Assembly (NCBI GenBank): GCA_016177145.1
Contig: JACOVV010000128.1
Span: forward strand, 1-5,678
Length of the DNA: 5,678 nt
From: Candidatus Omnitrophota bacterium
GTDB taxonomy: Bacteria; Omnitrophota; Gorgyraeia; JACOVV01
Reading direction: 5' to 3'
The position numbers and the translations under genes are program-made. The notes under the pieces are model-generated. The model searched no databases. It was given only the letters and a program-made list of their open reading frames with translations, and was not told where the DNA came from. Positions 5,132 to 5,678 of this stretch are shown here, one piece after another. Position 1 is the first letter of the stretch, and every line of letters begins with the position of its first letter.

Positions 5132-5678
5132 ATGCCGACAGAGACGCAAGCTTACGTGGAGACACTGGAACAACTTGTGGAGAGGGAACTGGGCCGGCGG
5201 TCCTTCTTAAAACTGACCAGTTTAGGAATCTTTACCGCGGCGACGGCAACCCTTGCCGCGGCGCTTGAGGCGGCTGTAGCCCAAACCGCCACAAAACGCC
5301 GCTACGGAATGGTGATTGATTTGAGGCGCTGCGTTAATTGCAAGGCCTGTACCGTTGCCTGCAAGTTAGAAAATAAAACCCCTCCCGGTGTCTCCTATAA
5401 TCCGGTCATCGAAGAAGAAATCGGCGAGTTTCCGTATGTCCAGCGGCGGTGGTTTCCCAAGCCATGCTTTCACTGTGAACACCCTCCTTGCACCCCTGTT
5501 TGTCCGGTGAGCGCCACCTATAAACGGAAAGAAGACGGTATTGTCATCGTTGATTATGAGAAGTGTATCGGTTGCCGCTACTGCGTGACCGCTTGTCCCT
5601 ACGGCGCCCGTTACTTCGATTTCGATGAAAACTACCCGGCTCAAGAAACAGAATATGGAAAAATTCCGTCTCCTGAAT
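5132..5678 (+). CDS. Tat-exported four-cluster ferredoxin subunit, NrfC/PsrB/TtrB-like (3' truncated)
   Basis: This is a periplasmic electron-transfer subunit of the kind that links an NrfD-type quinone-interacting membrane protein to a reductase. ATG 5132 follows AGGGGAG (5115-5121), and 182 codons are open to the right edge. A twin-arginine signal is clear: GRRSFLK (residues 21-27), a hydrophobic region (about 28-50) and AVA-Q with cleavage near residue 50. Cysteine groups visible: C67-C70-C73-C77, C112-C115-C120-C124P, C145-C148-C151-C155P. In this family C77 and C155 belong to swapped cluster pairs, and a fourth cysteine group would follow beyond the edge. Sequences such as [21 protein letters not shown] (21 residues starting at C112, with key residues C112, C115, C120 and C124) and [21 protein letters not shown] are typical of the family. 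It starts only 18 bases after the porin, so the two are probably cotranscribed. A downstream NrfD-like gene is expected but not seen. Confidence 0.92.
   Translation, partial: MPTETQAYVETLEQLVERELGRRSFLKLTSLGIFTAATATLAAALEAAVAQTATKRRYGMVIDLRRCVNCKACTVACKLENKTPPGVSYNPVIEEEIGEFPYVQRRWFPKPCFHCEHPPCTPVCPVSATYKRKEDGIVIVDYEKCIGCRYCVTACPYGARYFDFDENYPAQETEYGKIPSPE

Noticed and set aside
5366..5644. 92-codon open frame on the minus strand at the right edge
   Set aside because: It overlaps the Tat-exported Fe-S protein, whose cysteine groups are unmistakable; the antisense frame is not supported.

Overview
The window reads as part of an operon for a Nar/Nxr-type molybdenum oxidoreductase, a member of the DMSO reductase superfamily. 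All genes lie on the + strand. From memory, the alpha and beta subunits are closest to the periplasm-facing NXR/NAR branch: Nitrospira-type nitrite oxidoreductase and the related nitrate reductases of uncultured Nitrospirota and NC10-like bacteria. The moderate GC content, Gram-negative porin, Tat-exported Fe-S protein and abundant GC-rich palindromes fit an uncultured Nitrospirota or neighbouring lineage. The sequence alone does not fix the taxon. It also does not settle whether the enzyme runs as nitrate reductase or nitrite oxidase.

Layout. Positions 1-747 hold the C-terminal third of the catalytic alpha subunit, cut by the left edge. Positions 740-1003 encode an 87-residue accessory protein wedged between alpha and beta. 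Positions 1000-2238 encode the complete beta (electron-transfer) subunit with four Fe-S cluster motifs. Positions 2204-2842 are a TorD/NarJ-like assembly chaperone carrying an in-frame TAA stop and a palindromic hairpin. Positions 2802-3428 encode an unrecognised 208-residue protein, also carrying palindromic repeats near its N-terminus. Positions 3409-3723 encode a small NapF-like two-cluster ferredoxin. These six genes overlap one another by 4-41 bases and look like one transcription unit.

A gap at 3724-3868 follows, with two dyads and a plausible sigma70-type promoter. It precedes an outer-membrane beta-barrel porin (3869-5113). The last gene (5132 to the right edge) is a Tat-exported four-cluster ferredoxin subunit of the NrfC/PsrB type, cut by the edge. 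It probably begins a second membrane redox module whose NrfD-like partner would lie downstream.

Working model (inference): alpha and beta exchange electrons with nitrate/nitrite. The chaperone and the small ferredoxin help mature the molybdoenzyme. The porin lets anions cross the outer membrane. The NrfC-like protein links to the quinone pool or another periplasmic reductase.

The most notable observations are the palindromic mini-elements sitting inside the reading frames of two adjacent genes, the nonsense codon in the chaperone, and the operator-like dyads before the porin.
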